Shown here piece after piece: positions 52,886-64,000 of a stretch of DNA of 64,000 nucleotides. Made by a program: the position numbers and the translations under genes. The stretch is from Cardinalis cardinalis (Eukaryota; Chordata; Aves; Passeriformes; Cardinalidae), in the NCBI GenBank assembly GCA_014549065.1, contig JACDOX010000141.1, positions 286,884 to 350,883 of the forward strand, in the 5' to 3' direction. The notes beneath the pieces are model-generated. The model saw only the letters and a list, made by a program, of their open reading frames with translations. It searched no databases and was not told the DNA's origin. The stretch's first letter is position 1; each line of letters opens with the position of its first letter.

Positions 52886-55459
52886 ATGTAGGACTGGTNG
52901 TAAGTAGGATTCTTAATTTCTGTGGAGCCAGCCTGTTGGTTGGGTTCACTTATGAATATCAGAATTTTGGATAGCTCCATAGGGTGAAAATGAGAGGAGA
53001 AGTAAGATCTCTGACAGCATATGCAATGTCTTCCTGGGAGACATTCTGGCCTTTAAAACTCACTTCTAGACTTGCTTTTGGAAAATTATTGAAAAGAATC
53101 CTTTACCTGCAAGAAATGAATGCAGTGTAGAGCTTAGCTTATGATAGTAGCTCAGATGCTTAATTTCATTAGCCACATTTTAAACCATGTTATCTACTTG
53201 CTGCTTTATCTGAAAGGATGGTGGATCCTCTGGAAGGATGAACATCTTCAGTTCCTCCCCTGAAATGCGTATCACAAATCTCCTTGGCTAAATGTACTGC
53301 TCCTTTTCAGGTAGCATCCTTTGAGGTAATTCTTCCTGCTCTTCCCATTTTATTCACTTTCAAGACAAAAGGTCTACTACTATGCTTTTTATATTCTTTT
53401 GGGGGCTTTTCCAACATCTCTCACATAGTATGTATGAGATATATGAAAAAGCTTAGATAATACACGTTCTGGAAAAGCAACAGCATAAAACATGGCTTCC
53501 ATTAAAAAAAAAAAAATTTCATTCACTTTAATTATAAATTAAAGTTTAAGGGTAAGAGATTTCCTCAAAAGAGATTTGCTTAAATACTTACATTAGTGAT
53601 TTGATTCTGTAATTGTCTCCAGAAGTTGTTTAATTAAACAAATGCTTACCTTTAGTTTAGGAACTGTCAGAATATGTACTTTTAAAGGTCAGGGCTTAGG
53701 TAGTTTCCTTATTAACGTTGTAGGGAGTGGAAAAGAGGAACAAAGATCACTGCTTAGGTCCTTTGCTTTGAATGGAAAGAAAAACCCAAACAAACCATAA
53801 AGTCTTAACAATCATTTCGCTTTCATCACNTTTTAAAAGGCTTGCGCAAAGCCTTTCTCCTCTGCAAAGCCAAGCAGGATTTGTCCCTTTATGATGATTA
53901 CCTTGGAAAATTTAAAATGCAGGGAAACGAGTTTAGCAGCTGTCAAAATTAGTGCAACTCCTGGGACTAATAAAAAGAAAAACTGTGATGTTGACACATC
54001 AAATGACATCCTTGGGATGTGGGACAACACCTAAAGTGCGTTTTGTCTGACCTACAAGATGTGTGAGTGGCAGCCCTTGTGCACGGTCATTAACTTGAAG
54101 AGGGACGTTATGCTTAGGTCTCAAATTGTATATACTACTTAAAGGAGAATAAACATTATACAGTAAGTGTGATGGACCAAAGCAAACCCTGAATTTGTTG
54201 ACAGTTGCATTGCAATACTGATGTGTGCTTAAATGCCCCTTTTAACTTCTNTGTGCGTGTGTTATTTCTTCAGTGTTTGGATGTGGATGTCTAATAATGC
54301 TCATCTTTATAAAATATTTATTTGGCTTAGATATGTATCTATTCAATGCATAGTGAGAAATTATAAGAATTACTGAGTATGTTTTTTTAAAAAAAATGCT
54401 AGACAAAAATATCAGTAGAAAATATAAGTATGAAAAAAGCAAAATCACGTTTTAAGAGAAATTTGTTTGCAATATACTGGTTTAATTACCTTGAACTAAA
54501 TAGGTCAAGGGCTCAAATGCAGAAAACAGTTGCAAGTCAAAATGTAGAACANCCCAAACCCATCACCCTTCAAAGAAAGGTTTCCAGGCTTATCTGGATG
54601 AATCCTGACCTAAGAAAGAACCTCTTCCCTCCTGCCCTNAAGACAGCATGAAAGAGAGCTTTATCTTGTAGGTCAGAGAAAGTAGGGAGAGGTTAGAACT
54701 GCCAGAAGTCAAGCTGAAGCGACCTTTGCAAGGAAATTAAAACAAATAAACAAAAAGATTCCTTAGATAAGGAAGAGAACAAGATCTGTTTGCATGAGGC
54801 AACCTGTATTGGCCCCAAATAGGAGTAGTATTTCGAATCACTTTTAAATAATGATGCTAAGAATCTGCACAAGCCAGACAGCTAATGATTATGGACATGT
54901 GGCAATGGAAACCATCTCCCTAATGACAGTACAATAAGCTCAGTATGTAACATATGCTAAATAGATTATGGGTAGGAATTGGATAAGTGCTCTCAAGAGT
55001 TTTGCCATTTCAACAGTAGCAGCTATTTAGGAAAATGGGATGAGAAGTAAAGGGGAAAAAAAAGTAGAATGAAGTATAATTTGTGGTTTTCAATTACGTA
55101 TCTTCCTACAGTAATATAAGCTTAGATAGGATACCCAATCCCATTACCAGAAATAACTTTTATTTTTCTAAATATCCCTAACTCAATTCAAGCATAAGGC
55201 CTTCTGTTTCAGCTAAGGGCACTGTGCTTTGTGTTTTGTATTAAACATTCTAAACATGCTGTGGAGCAGCGGAGTCTTTTATGGCTTGTTTTGTGCTGAG
55301 AGAGTTAAAACTTTTGTTCCATGGACTCACAAACTTCTTTTTGCTGGATCAGTTTGATTCTGGGAATGAAATATGATGCTNGGATAGGTGCTACATAAAC
55401 TCCTCCATTTTCCTCCATCCAGAANACATGATCTATGTATGTTCAAGGTCTGGAGGTGC
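52886..55459. other. AT-rich unique noncoding sequence
   Basis: No gene is supported. A run of 13 A lies at 53504-53516. The block at 53826-54030 has a different texture and is listed separately. The stretch at 54.5-54.75 kb is less AT-rich but unrecognised. Confidence 0.5.
53826..54030. other. possible conserved noncoding element (guess from texture)
   Basis: The block begins with an inverted repeat (AAAGGCTT, five bases, AAGCCTTT, at 53836-53856). It goes on with closely packed transcription-factor-like cores: TGATTACC, GCAGCTGTCAAAATTAG and ACATCAAATGACATCC. It has one N and almost no simple sequence, unlike its flanks. A minus-strand frame of 65 codons crosses it but has no recognisable content. 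Real conservation cannot be judged here. Confidence 0.22.
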
Positions 55460-55743
55460 ATCTTTTGTCCCAGGTAACAAGCAAAAGGACAAGAGGAAAC
55501 GGCCTCATATTGTGCCAAGGAAGGTTTAGGTACTGGATATTAGGAAAAATTTCTTTACTGAAAAGGCGGTCAAGCACTGGAACAGGCTGCTCAGGGAAGT
55601 GGGAGAATCTCTGTCCTTGGAATTGTCCACAGACCTGTGCACTTAGTGCTGGGGATGTGATTTAGTAGTGGGCATGGCAGTGCTGTGTTAATGGTTGGGC
55701 TGGATGATCTCAGAAGTGTGTTCCAACCTAAATGATTTTGTAT
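55460..55743 (+). mobile_element. CR1 LINE 3' fragment
   Basis: This is a 5'-truncated CR1 end. It contains GGACAAGAGGAAACGGCCTC, TGGATATTAGGAAAAATTTC, AGCACTGGAACAGGCTGC and GGTTGGGCTGGATGATCTC, then GTTCCAACCTAAATGATTTTG at the end. The C-terminal reverse-transcriptase frame (RTRGNGL onwards) is lost after a few codons through frameshifts. The tail is a single decayed unit. It resembles a different CR1 subfamily from the 47 kb copy, to judge by the AACCTAAATGATT end. Confidence 0.93.
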
Positions 55744-58700
55744 ACAAATACATAAACAGCTAGCCTTGCCTTTGCTACTGTGGCCCAACTTCTTGGGCAA
55801 CTCATGGATACAAAATAATAGTAAATGGCTTGTTGCTTGCAAGAACTAAGCAATGATGCCTGGGAGGGTTTTAAAGGCTGTGTTACGAAAGCATTATATA
55901 TAGTGGTTATTAATAGAAGTAACTGCACTGACTTTAGCAAGAAACTATTGTTCTCCAAAGAACTTGGAGAAAATCTGCTTTCCAAAGGCAGAATTTAAGA
56001 AACTGTGGAAAAGAGCCAACAGCTCTGAACTGCTATTGCCTTTTCACAAGCAACTGGAAACAAATTTTATCAGAATTTTTTTTTTCCAAGAGGTATTAGC
56101 CACTGTATTCAGAGAAAGAAGAGGATGGACAACTTGACAAAAAAAGCTTTCATCACATTTTCACTAAGAGCTGGGGTGCCTGCAAATTTTTGTTTATTTT
56201 ATTTTTGACAACTATTATCNGCCTGTCAGTGTGGAAGTGCTGCACAAGAGGGAGAGAGAGATCACCTCTTGTATGTGATTAGCAGCCAACTTGTTCCCTA
56301 ACATCATCTAAACTCATAATTCTTGCCCCGGTGGAGAAATATACTTTGTCTTCCTAGAATAAATTTACAGTTAATACATGTTTTGGTGGGATTGACCCTC
56401 CTCCTTGCTGTTGATTGATATATGTCCTAACCTTAGAACTCCAATGTGTCCGACTGTACACCCTGCCTTAAACAGCATTTAAGCACTAGGAAAAGATATA
56501 CTGCCTTATCTAAATCTCTGTGCTATGCTGCTTAAGACATCCCTTTTTTCCCAGATTCTCCCAGAGCCATTTCAGAAGGCTGCTTCATGGGTGGCAGGGG
56601 ATGCAGGAGGAGTGTGCCCGGTATGCCATTGCAGGTGTGACTCTCCAAAGCTCACTACCTGCAGTGCAGAGAAAAAATTACTCTCATTACTTGTTTAGGG
56701 CTACTTGTGGCATGTCCTTCCTATTCCCTTTTGTAGAGGAAGCTGAACATAGATTAGAAGTAGTTCAGCACAGCTCCATCTAGACAAACAATGAACACTG
56801 GTGCATGGAGCAGGTGAAGCAGTGCAAGAGCTGTTGGGAGTCTTCAAGGAGGGTCTACAAAGATTTGAAAATTTGTAAAGCAAATTTACAGTGTCCTGAA
56901 TTCTAGCCATTTTCTACACATGCACAGTAGTTGCATATTGGGTGAAAAGAGCATTATTTTTTCTTTCTGAAGTGAAACATTCCAGAATTATCCCCAATTT
57001 TATTAGACACAGCCACAGCATTCACTGTATAACTTAAAGCTTGGCATACTCGGAGCCAGCACTAGGAGAGTGCTGCAGGTGGTCTGTTGAGGGATGTATG
57101 CTGTAAGCATGATGAACCTTTACCTTTGAGAATATTTTACCTTAGTCTTTGTCACTTTTATTCATCTACTGATTTATCTGAGTAATACAATTTGCTGGTT
57201 TTTAACTGTGGTGTTTAGTTGCTGTAGAATGTTTGTATTTTTCAGCTTCACAGGATTTACATTCCAGGCTGTCTTCTATTTAGTAGAAGCTAGNACTCAA
57301 ATGCAAGTTTGACTTGGAGGCAAAGCCTGTTGGTGTGGTGGTTTTGGTCTCTACTGTGTTCACATTTGGATTAATTATTTTTGTTGTCTTCTCGTAAATA
57401 ACAATTAGCTTGCCTTTTTTTTTTGGGTGAATATCTGTTTGCCATTGACAGATTCTTGAAAGGTGGTTACAGATTATTTTTGCTTTAAGAAGATTTTAAT
57501 TTGGGTAATTAGGGTTATACCTCCAGAGACAAAAATATAATAGAAAAAAATTGCATTGTATTAAGTATTTTAATTCCAAATACAATTTTCATTTCAGAAG
57601 AGAAAACTATCTGAAACTTTTGCAAAAGAAAATAACTAGTGATATGCGGAACATTTTCTGCNTAAATACACTCCTTGCATGTTTAAGGAAATGAAATTTC
57701 ATTAATATTTGGCATATTATATGCATAATCCCATAGAGTTCAAAGTCTTGTTTTACACTTCAGCACTGGGAATCAGGATTTCCCAACACAATGCAGTCAG
57801 AAAAAATGAATTAGCACTGACGCAGAGCTCGTGACCTCCTTGGCGCCAAGGGGCTACATTTAGCCAATTTCCTGCAAGGATATAGCTCAAGGAAAATTTC
57901 TCACTGATGCCTAATGTAACCTATATGATCATATTTACCTTTTTGTTTTAACTTTTCAGGAGTGACTTTTAAAATAAATCAAGTTTTTAATAGTTACTTG
58001 AATACCATTCCTTTGTTGAAAATAAGGTTTAATTTCATTGCCTTTGTATATGCCCTGTTTGATGGTTAAGTCCAGTGTTTTGTTATTTCAACAAACTTCA
58101 AACATGTCATAAATAAATTTCCACTGGGTTGGCACTTCCTTTTTGCTTCCTGATGTAGGGATTGATTGTTCTTTGCAAGTCTCTTGGGATTTTATGAGCT
58201 TTCTCAGAATGACTGACTTGANCACAAATTCAACCATCAAAATTTTCAGAAACCGTTCACACAGAAAAGCTAATAGAGGCAATTTTTAGAACAATAGCAA
58301 GTGCTACATATTGTATGAGATCAAATGCCTTCTCAGGTGTAGCAAGAGACACTGACAATGATGGAACCTATTCAAAATGTTATTAGTGGCATTAAAGTCA
58401 GTAGCAGAGAAGGTTGTTAATATGAAAGTTGTATGAGATAATATTTCTAGAATAAGTGTTTCTCACAAGGGATGTCTTTGTATATGCATCAAAATACTGA
58501 CATGGTTAAATAGATTACTTGGCATTTGGGAAGTTTTTCAAGTACTGCGGAGATGAAACAGTATTAAAACTACTTCATATACTTAAGAATGCAGTAAAAT
58601 TTTAACAACATCTAAATTAGTTAAGTAATACAATTGAATAATTAAGGATCTCAGACAGAAACAATAAAAGAAATTAATGTAATAAAAAGAATTAATTGAG

Positions 58701-59100
58701 AAAGTAAAAGTTCAAGGTTCAATCCAAATGCTTAGTGAGGGAGATGTCCAGTGGCATCTTGAATATCTAAGGGAATCCTGATCTTCTCTAGGCTTTGCAT
58801 TTATACTTGACAGCCTTGAAGTGTCAGCTATGCTTGGCGTCTGAAACAAGACTCTTGCTATGTTTAGTCTCTGAGATCACCTTTTAATATTCTACTAACT
58901 ACTCAATAGTATTAGTGTATTCTGGTCAGTAGTTAATGAAACAGCATGAATAAGATCACTTCTGGATAGTTCAACAGAAGTGTTAAACATCTGAGATTTA
59001 ATTCCACCCTTCTTAAGCACTTTTGGCCATAGCTGGATATAATTTCTCTTCTGNGCCAAACTCTTCTGTGTGAAATGTTTGGGAAGACGTCTGTATCCAA
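55744..59100. other. AT-rich unique noncoding sequence
   Basis: No gene or transposable element recognised. The patch at 56.52-56.92 kb is richer in G and C with frames of 87 and 69 codons on opposite strands but no known motif. The palindrome at 57838 is listed separately. Confidence 0.55.
57838..57851. repeat. perfect 14-bp GC-rich palindrome
   Basis: CCTTGGCGCCAAGG is its own reverse complement. It contains TTGGC and GCCAA half-sites of the NF1 type with no spacer, and a TTGGCGCC core of E2F type. Three CpG dinucleotides fall within about 30 bases in otherwise CpG-poor DNA. A regulatory role is inference. Confidence 0.6.
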
Positions 59101-59587
59101 GGAATCATAGAACCATTTAGGTTGGGAAAAAAAACCTCTGAAATCATCAAGTCCAAACTAAAGCTAGAGCGGCCAAGTTCATCACTAAACCATGTCCTCA
59201 AGTGCCACACCTACATGTCTTTNAAATATCTCCAGCAAAGGTGACTTAACCACCTCCCTGAGTCAGCCTGTTCCAGTGCTNGAAAACCCTTTTGGTGAAG
59301 AATTTTTTTCATAATATCCACTCTAAACCTCCTCTGGTGCAATTTGAGGCCATTTCTACTCAGCCTGTTGCTCATTATTTGGGAGCTCCATTCCCACCTC
59401 ACTAAAACCCCCTCAGAGAGAGCCAGATCATCTCCCTTGAGCCTCCTTTTCTCCAGGTTAAACATCCCCAGCTCCTTCAGCTGCTTCTCATAAAACTTGT
59501 TCTCCAGGCTCTTCCAGCTTTGTTGCCCTTCTCTGGACTTGCTCCAGCCNCTCAATGTCTCACTTGTACTGAGAAGCCCAGAACTGT
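59101..59587 (-). mobile_element. CR1 LINE fragment, minus strand, with reverse-transcriptase remnant
   Basis: On the plus strand the element starts with its reversed tail (GGAATCATAGAACCATTTAG, then GTTGGGAAAA). On the minus strand the frame that crosses it reads EKQLKELGMFNLEKRRLKG, then NRLSRNGLKLHQRRFRVDI, then pieces of the region just before the CR1 ORF2 stop. This matches the C-terminal reverse-transcriptase segment. Frame shifts around the middle (about 59380-59410 and 59270-59300) break it. Similarity stops after GAACTG at about 59587, which is the 5' truncation point. The 147-codon frame reported by simple translation is therefore CR1-derived, not a host gene. Confidence 0.94.
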
Positions 59588-62500
59588 TTCTGTGATGGCA
59601 ACAGATGCACAGTGACTTCCAACTCCTCTTGGTCACTGTCCACGTGGCGTGCATTGCTGCAGATGTACTTCAGTTAGGCTATGGATGCCATCATCTTTTA
59701 TGAGTTTTTGGATGTCTGATTTGGATTTCCTATTGATTTTTGAAGTGCTCTAACCAATTAGAAGGTTTCTCTGGAGCCAACTGGGCACGTATCTGGGTTG
59801 GACTGCTATTGCCCTATAAGATCTTAAAGGCAGGGTTTTTTTGGAAATTTATTTTTGCCAATACTTTGAAGCTGAAAATGAGATTGTTCAGTTATTTCCT
59901 ATTCCAAATATTGGGTAAAACTGGATTAAATATTTAAAGACAGTAATTGCTGAAAAATATGTTTTGTTATGCCGAATGATGCGTAATTAGCATTCCTAGA
60001 CTTACTATTTAAAATATTTCTGGAAAGCATTCTAATGCAGAAATAAGTGTCAAATATGCATTTAATTTATGTCCAAAAAATGCTGCTGGCACAGTCATCC
60101 ACTTAGGAACAAGCAGTTACTTGACTACTAAGCAAACGTGATNCTAATGAATGGAGTATAACATCACATAATTTTCCTATGTTCCTACCACAGAAAAAAA
60201 NCGTGAAGGGCTTTAATCCAAAGTAATCATTTTTCCTGTTTTCATCCACAAGTTGTACAGTTTTACCATGCCATGTGGAAAAACAGCTGGAATTACGTAC
60301 CCAGTGTAAGCAACTAGTATACAAGCTTGTACTCAGGCAGTCAATGAGCTCAGAAATACTTATGCATTTGCTTAACAGAACTAAAATTACTTANTAATTT
60401 GTCAGTGTATCTATGCCCTATTATGAGAATCATGCCATTTTAATCAGAATTTTATGCCCAGTGGCATAACCTTCAGTCTTCANTTGTAACTGGTGTGCAG
60501 CTAGCACGTAAAATGAAATTGAAAAGGCAAAACTGCATTCAGCAGGGCACTTTCTTATCCACCTGCNCAAATTTAGAAATTTGCTACAGAGACCAGAATT
60601 AAGAGTTTCATCTCCATTGCTCAATAATTAATTCAAACTGGGAGAAGCTCTATGTAGAATAGTGGGAAGACTGATATTTTCATTATCACATCTTATCAAA
60701 GAGAAAGTGAGTCTCATTAGAGGAGATGCTAAATATCCTGCAATGTAAATATCACTGTGCTTAATTTTGGGTCTGAGCTGCTTCATTAGGAGTGAAACTA
60801 TGTGATGTCACATTCAGGCCTTTCTTATGACAGCTTGCTATCACTGTAGGCAGAGAAAATATCCAAGAGGCTGGATGCTCCAACAATGCCTGTGGNGTGA
60901 TCCAGAGGAAAACAGCAGCTGGTATCAGTTTTGGAAGTGGGGAGATGAACAGGGAATCAACTAACAANTACAGAAACAATGCTGGGGGAGAAATCCCTAT
61001 AGAGACATTGCAGGAGAAATTAAGTGATGAAGGTGCAAGGTGACAGGAACTCAGAGAGATTTGATGTAACACATTACATAAAATTGATTTCAGGTAATAC
61101 TACTTAAAATAGAATTTCTTACAAAAAGCTAAACATATGTTTTCTTACTCATTATATATTAATAGGAAAAAAAAATCCGTTGTCTGTAAGTCATTCATAA
61201 TATGTACAGAGGAGATCATGTATCATGGGACACACTTGAAAAGGTTTGCAAACTGCTGCAGTATCTGAGATTATCTGCTCTAAGACCTAGCAGAGGGATG
61301 ATTTCATAGGTTAAAATTCTCATTATTACTTGTAAGGACACTATGGTACTTGGAAAGAGATTTCTTTATTCCTTGCAAATTTATTTTTGTTTGTATCTGT
61401 AATGGTGTTTTATCTAGCAAAATAGAAAGGCATTCAAAACAACAGTTTTACCTCAGACTTCCCTTCAAAACCTGATTTTTTTACTCTAATTAACTGTGTA
61501 TATACTTAATATTTATTTATTTCTCTATTTATTTCTATGGAGATATATAAGCTTTATTAGTTATTGAAATATATCTGTAGGAATTTAGCAACTGTTTTTA
61601 ATATTTAGAAAAAACAGCTATATTCTATACTTTTATGTGAATATTCCATTTCTTTTTTTTTTTAACAAAAAATAAGAACATAGCTACTGTCTTGATCAGT
61701 CATTGAAAAAGGGACATAATTGTGAGAGGTCACTAAGAACTATGCTATAGTTTAAGCATCTTTTTGCTTTACTTGGATGTTAGAATTTAAATTNTGCCTG
61801 GGAAGCACTTCCCAGTTAAAGCATTTTAGAATTCAAGACCTATTTCTTCATACAAATTGACTGAAATAANTAATTTCAATAGAAAGCAATGGGAAGAAAA
61901 GAAATAGCCTTACTGAGCTACAATTCTGGCACCCTTGGGGGAATGGGAACAGATGGTTTTACTAGAGATCCNGAACTGTTCTGCATTATTTTTCCTCACT
62001 GTCTCTCATCCTGCCTTTCAAAGGCAACAGCTCCCCTTTTCTGGACCACAATACAAATTTTTTTTTGGGTACTTAGGAGGATGTGTATAGATGTGAGGTT
62101 ATAAGATTCCATACAGAAGGATGCATAAAGCCAGCTGAGCCAGAAGGGAGATTGTTGCTCTGCTCTTGTGAAGATACTGGTGTTTCTCACAGACACAGTA
62201 CCTGCAGGAAAAGGATAGAAATGGATTAGAAAAGTTGGCCAGTGGCTGTATTGTAAACATTACAGGGGATCAGACTGCATATAAACTGCATATATTCTAT
62301 CTATGAATTACATATAATATAGTGAGACAGCCTGTCTCACTAGTGCTGGATACCAGATTTTAGTACCTGGTTGTGCAGAACTTTAAGTATTTTTAATTCT
62401 CATCAAAGTTTGTAGTGAAATAGAGGATATGCCTCGTTTGCATCTTGTCATGGGAATTAGTCTTCTGTTTATGGACTGTTTAGAAAACAGCCTAATTCTG

Positions 62501-63430
62501 GTCTGAAATGGCTTATGCAAGAGAAAGCTATTTCTATTGTGTTTATTTTTCAATTAAATACACTTTTTCATCTGTTGAAAATGTATGAAATAGATNAATA
62601 GTGCTGTAATGATGTTTTTATAGTTATATGAAAATCTTGCAGCGCTCTCTGTCTTATTTGGAGTTAAGTATTTCTAGAGGGTATGTTTAACAGTTTTTTC
62701 CTGTATTTTGGCATGAGAGGGAGGTTAGATCTGNTTGAAATGCATACTGTTTGGTGTAATCTGGAAGTAAAACAGAATGTATCAGAATTCTAACTAAAGA
62801 AATAAATTAGCTTTCGTAACATTATTTTTCAGCACATTAAGGTCATATTTAATGTTTTTCTCATACTCAGTGTGTCTTAGCAGATGGAATGATCCCACTG
62901 AGCAACCTTCTCTGCTTATAGTTTTCTACTTAGCAGATGACACTTTAGGTCAATGATTGTTTTATTTNATGTAAAGACAAAAGAAAATGTAGGCAATGCA
63001 AATAATAAGGATAAATTAACATTATCAAAGGGGAAAAACAAACTTTCAAGGTTTTAGAGGTAGAACAGATCAGGTCTCATCAATTCCTGAATGTTTTTTT
63101 TGGCTTTGAAAGGCAATTACTTTTNTTTTTTCATTTCTGCTAAGATAAATTTGGACATGTGAGTCTTAAGCATCAATTTAGACATTTGGGTCTTGAAGAC
63201 AGGCAAGCAGAATATTATCTAATTGCTTCAATGATAATTTTTTTACTGCAAAAAATGTCAAATTAGAAGTTTTCTCATTTAACTCTTTAATAGATTTTAA
63301 ACAATTGAAGTTTAAGTAAAGAGGCTTATTTACTCAAAATGGTTTTCTTTTTAAAATTGTTTTAGTGGTTATATCTTACTACACATGAAGATGACAGCTT
63401 AAAAATGGAAATGTATTGCTTTCATCGAGG
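59588..63430. other. AT-rich unique noncoding sequence
   Basis: No gene supported. ATTT-type repeats occur at about 61510-61535. A GC-richer patch at 60.77-61.07 kb has a 103-codon minus-strand frame without recognisable content and a TGATGTCA site. Single N bases are scattered. Confidence 0.55.
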
Positions 63431-63507
63431 TATATATAAAATATTAAATAATCATTAAAATAAATTAAATTAATAAATTTAATTAATTTATTAAATAATT
63501 AAATAAG
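63431..63507. repeat. low-complexity A/T block with inverted repeat
   Basis: About 75 bases made almost entirely of A and T, in TTAAAT/ATTAAT-type units. A nine-base inverted repeat (AATTAAATT and AATTTAATT, four bases apart) lies near the centre. Confidence 0.8.
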
Positions 63508-64000
63508 CATTGTAAACCAAGANATATTCCAAAATAATCAAATGCACACCTGGCAAGGCAGCTGAAAATTTAAGTATAAACCAGTTCTAACTGCGTCAAT
63601 TTACCCTACAAATTAAGGAAATCCCAGCAAAAATACAAAAATATGTGGAGTTTCTTTGCACATAGAAGAACCATTGCATCTCNCTTACTCGAAGAGAGCA
63701 AAGCATGTCATATCCTACAGAAGAAAAGCATGAAAAAATCATTTCCCATGAGAAATGGGAAATAGTCACATGAACTAGACGAAAAGGATTTATTAGTGGA
63801 ATTTCCAGAACTACTGGCTTACAGCAGGTGGTAACCTCCAGGACAGTTNAGCCCCTTCCCTAACATCTGGTGTTCTTTTACAAAAACATGATGGTCAAAT
63901 AAATAGCACTGGAATCCTGATCAAGTCAACCACACTAGTTTAGAATATTATGTTCTCCATTTCTGAATTGAATCTTCCTTACTTATTTCATACAAAGTAT
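63508..64000. other. unique noncoding sequence, nothing recognised
   Basis: The last 490 bases hold no gene or recognised repeat. Confidence 0.5.

Noticed and set aside
58716..58725. GGTTCAATCC, resembling a tRNA B box
   Set aside because: No A box, cloverleaf pairing or T-run terminator was found around it; the upstream sequence is plain A-rich DNA.
59211..59654. 147-codon minus-strand frame as a host gene
   Set aside because: Its recognisable parts are CR1 reverse transcriptase C-terminal sequence, broken by frameshifts.
1..64000. Prokaryotic-style systems: operons, CRISPR arrays, toxin-antitoxin pairs, phage genes
   Set aside because: No ribosome-binding-site-led dense coding, no spaced direct repeats and no long frames; the repeats are those of a bird nuclear genome.

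Overview
This window looks like bird nuclear DNA, most likely a gene desert or the inside of a very long intron. The evidence is its repeats. There are four CR1 LINE fragments whose 3' ends carry the avian CR1 tail (ATTCTATG/ATTCTGTG-type units). There are two LTR fragments of the avian endogenous-retrovirus type, and one short element that joins a CR1-like tail to a tRNA-Ile-like segment, as in the zebra finch SINE family. The rest is AT-rich, poor in CpG, and full of short A/T runs. I see no ribosomal RNA, no credible tRNA gene, no operon-like gene packing, no CRISPR array and no complete protein gene. Species and chromosome cannot be told from the sequence alone.

Layout. 1-18.5 kb: unique AT-rich sequence with a long pyrimidine tract (7.84 kb), a purine/G-run tract (12.6 kb), a candidate terminal exon or promoter-like patch (13.87-14.03 kb), a TA microsatellite (14.07 kb) and a perfect 11-bp hairpin (15.40 kb). 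18.58-18.95 kb: a plus-strand LTR fragment. 19-33.6 kb: unique sequence, with one block that reads like a conserved noncoding element (about 28 kb) and a GT-rich tract (32.5 kb). 33.67-33.76 kb: the tRNA-Ile/CR1 composite SINE remnant, minus strand. 33.8-40.8 kb: unique sequence with a 58-nt candidate exon at 39.92 kb. 40,843-41,137: an assembly gap of 295 N. 41.4-59.6 kb: the repeat-richer part, with CR1 fragments at 41.47 (+), 47.07 (+), 55.46 (+) and 59.10 (-) kb and a minus-strand LTR end at 52.66 kb. The largest open frame not explained by a repeat or the gap (146 codons, minus strand, 49.3-49.8 kb) also lies here. 59.6-64 kb: unique AT-rich sequence ending in a block made almost only of A and T.

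Most open frames in the window are what chance gives in AT-rich DNA. The frames at 41.5, 47.5, 55.5 and 59.5 kb are decayed C-terminal pieces of CR1 reverse transcriptase. Three places (13.87, 39.92 and 49.3-49.7 kb) have splice-like signals next to open frame. I list them as candidates only, because I do not recognise the peptides. I found no convincing new biological system; the most useful leads are these three places, the composite SINE and two noncoding blocks.
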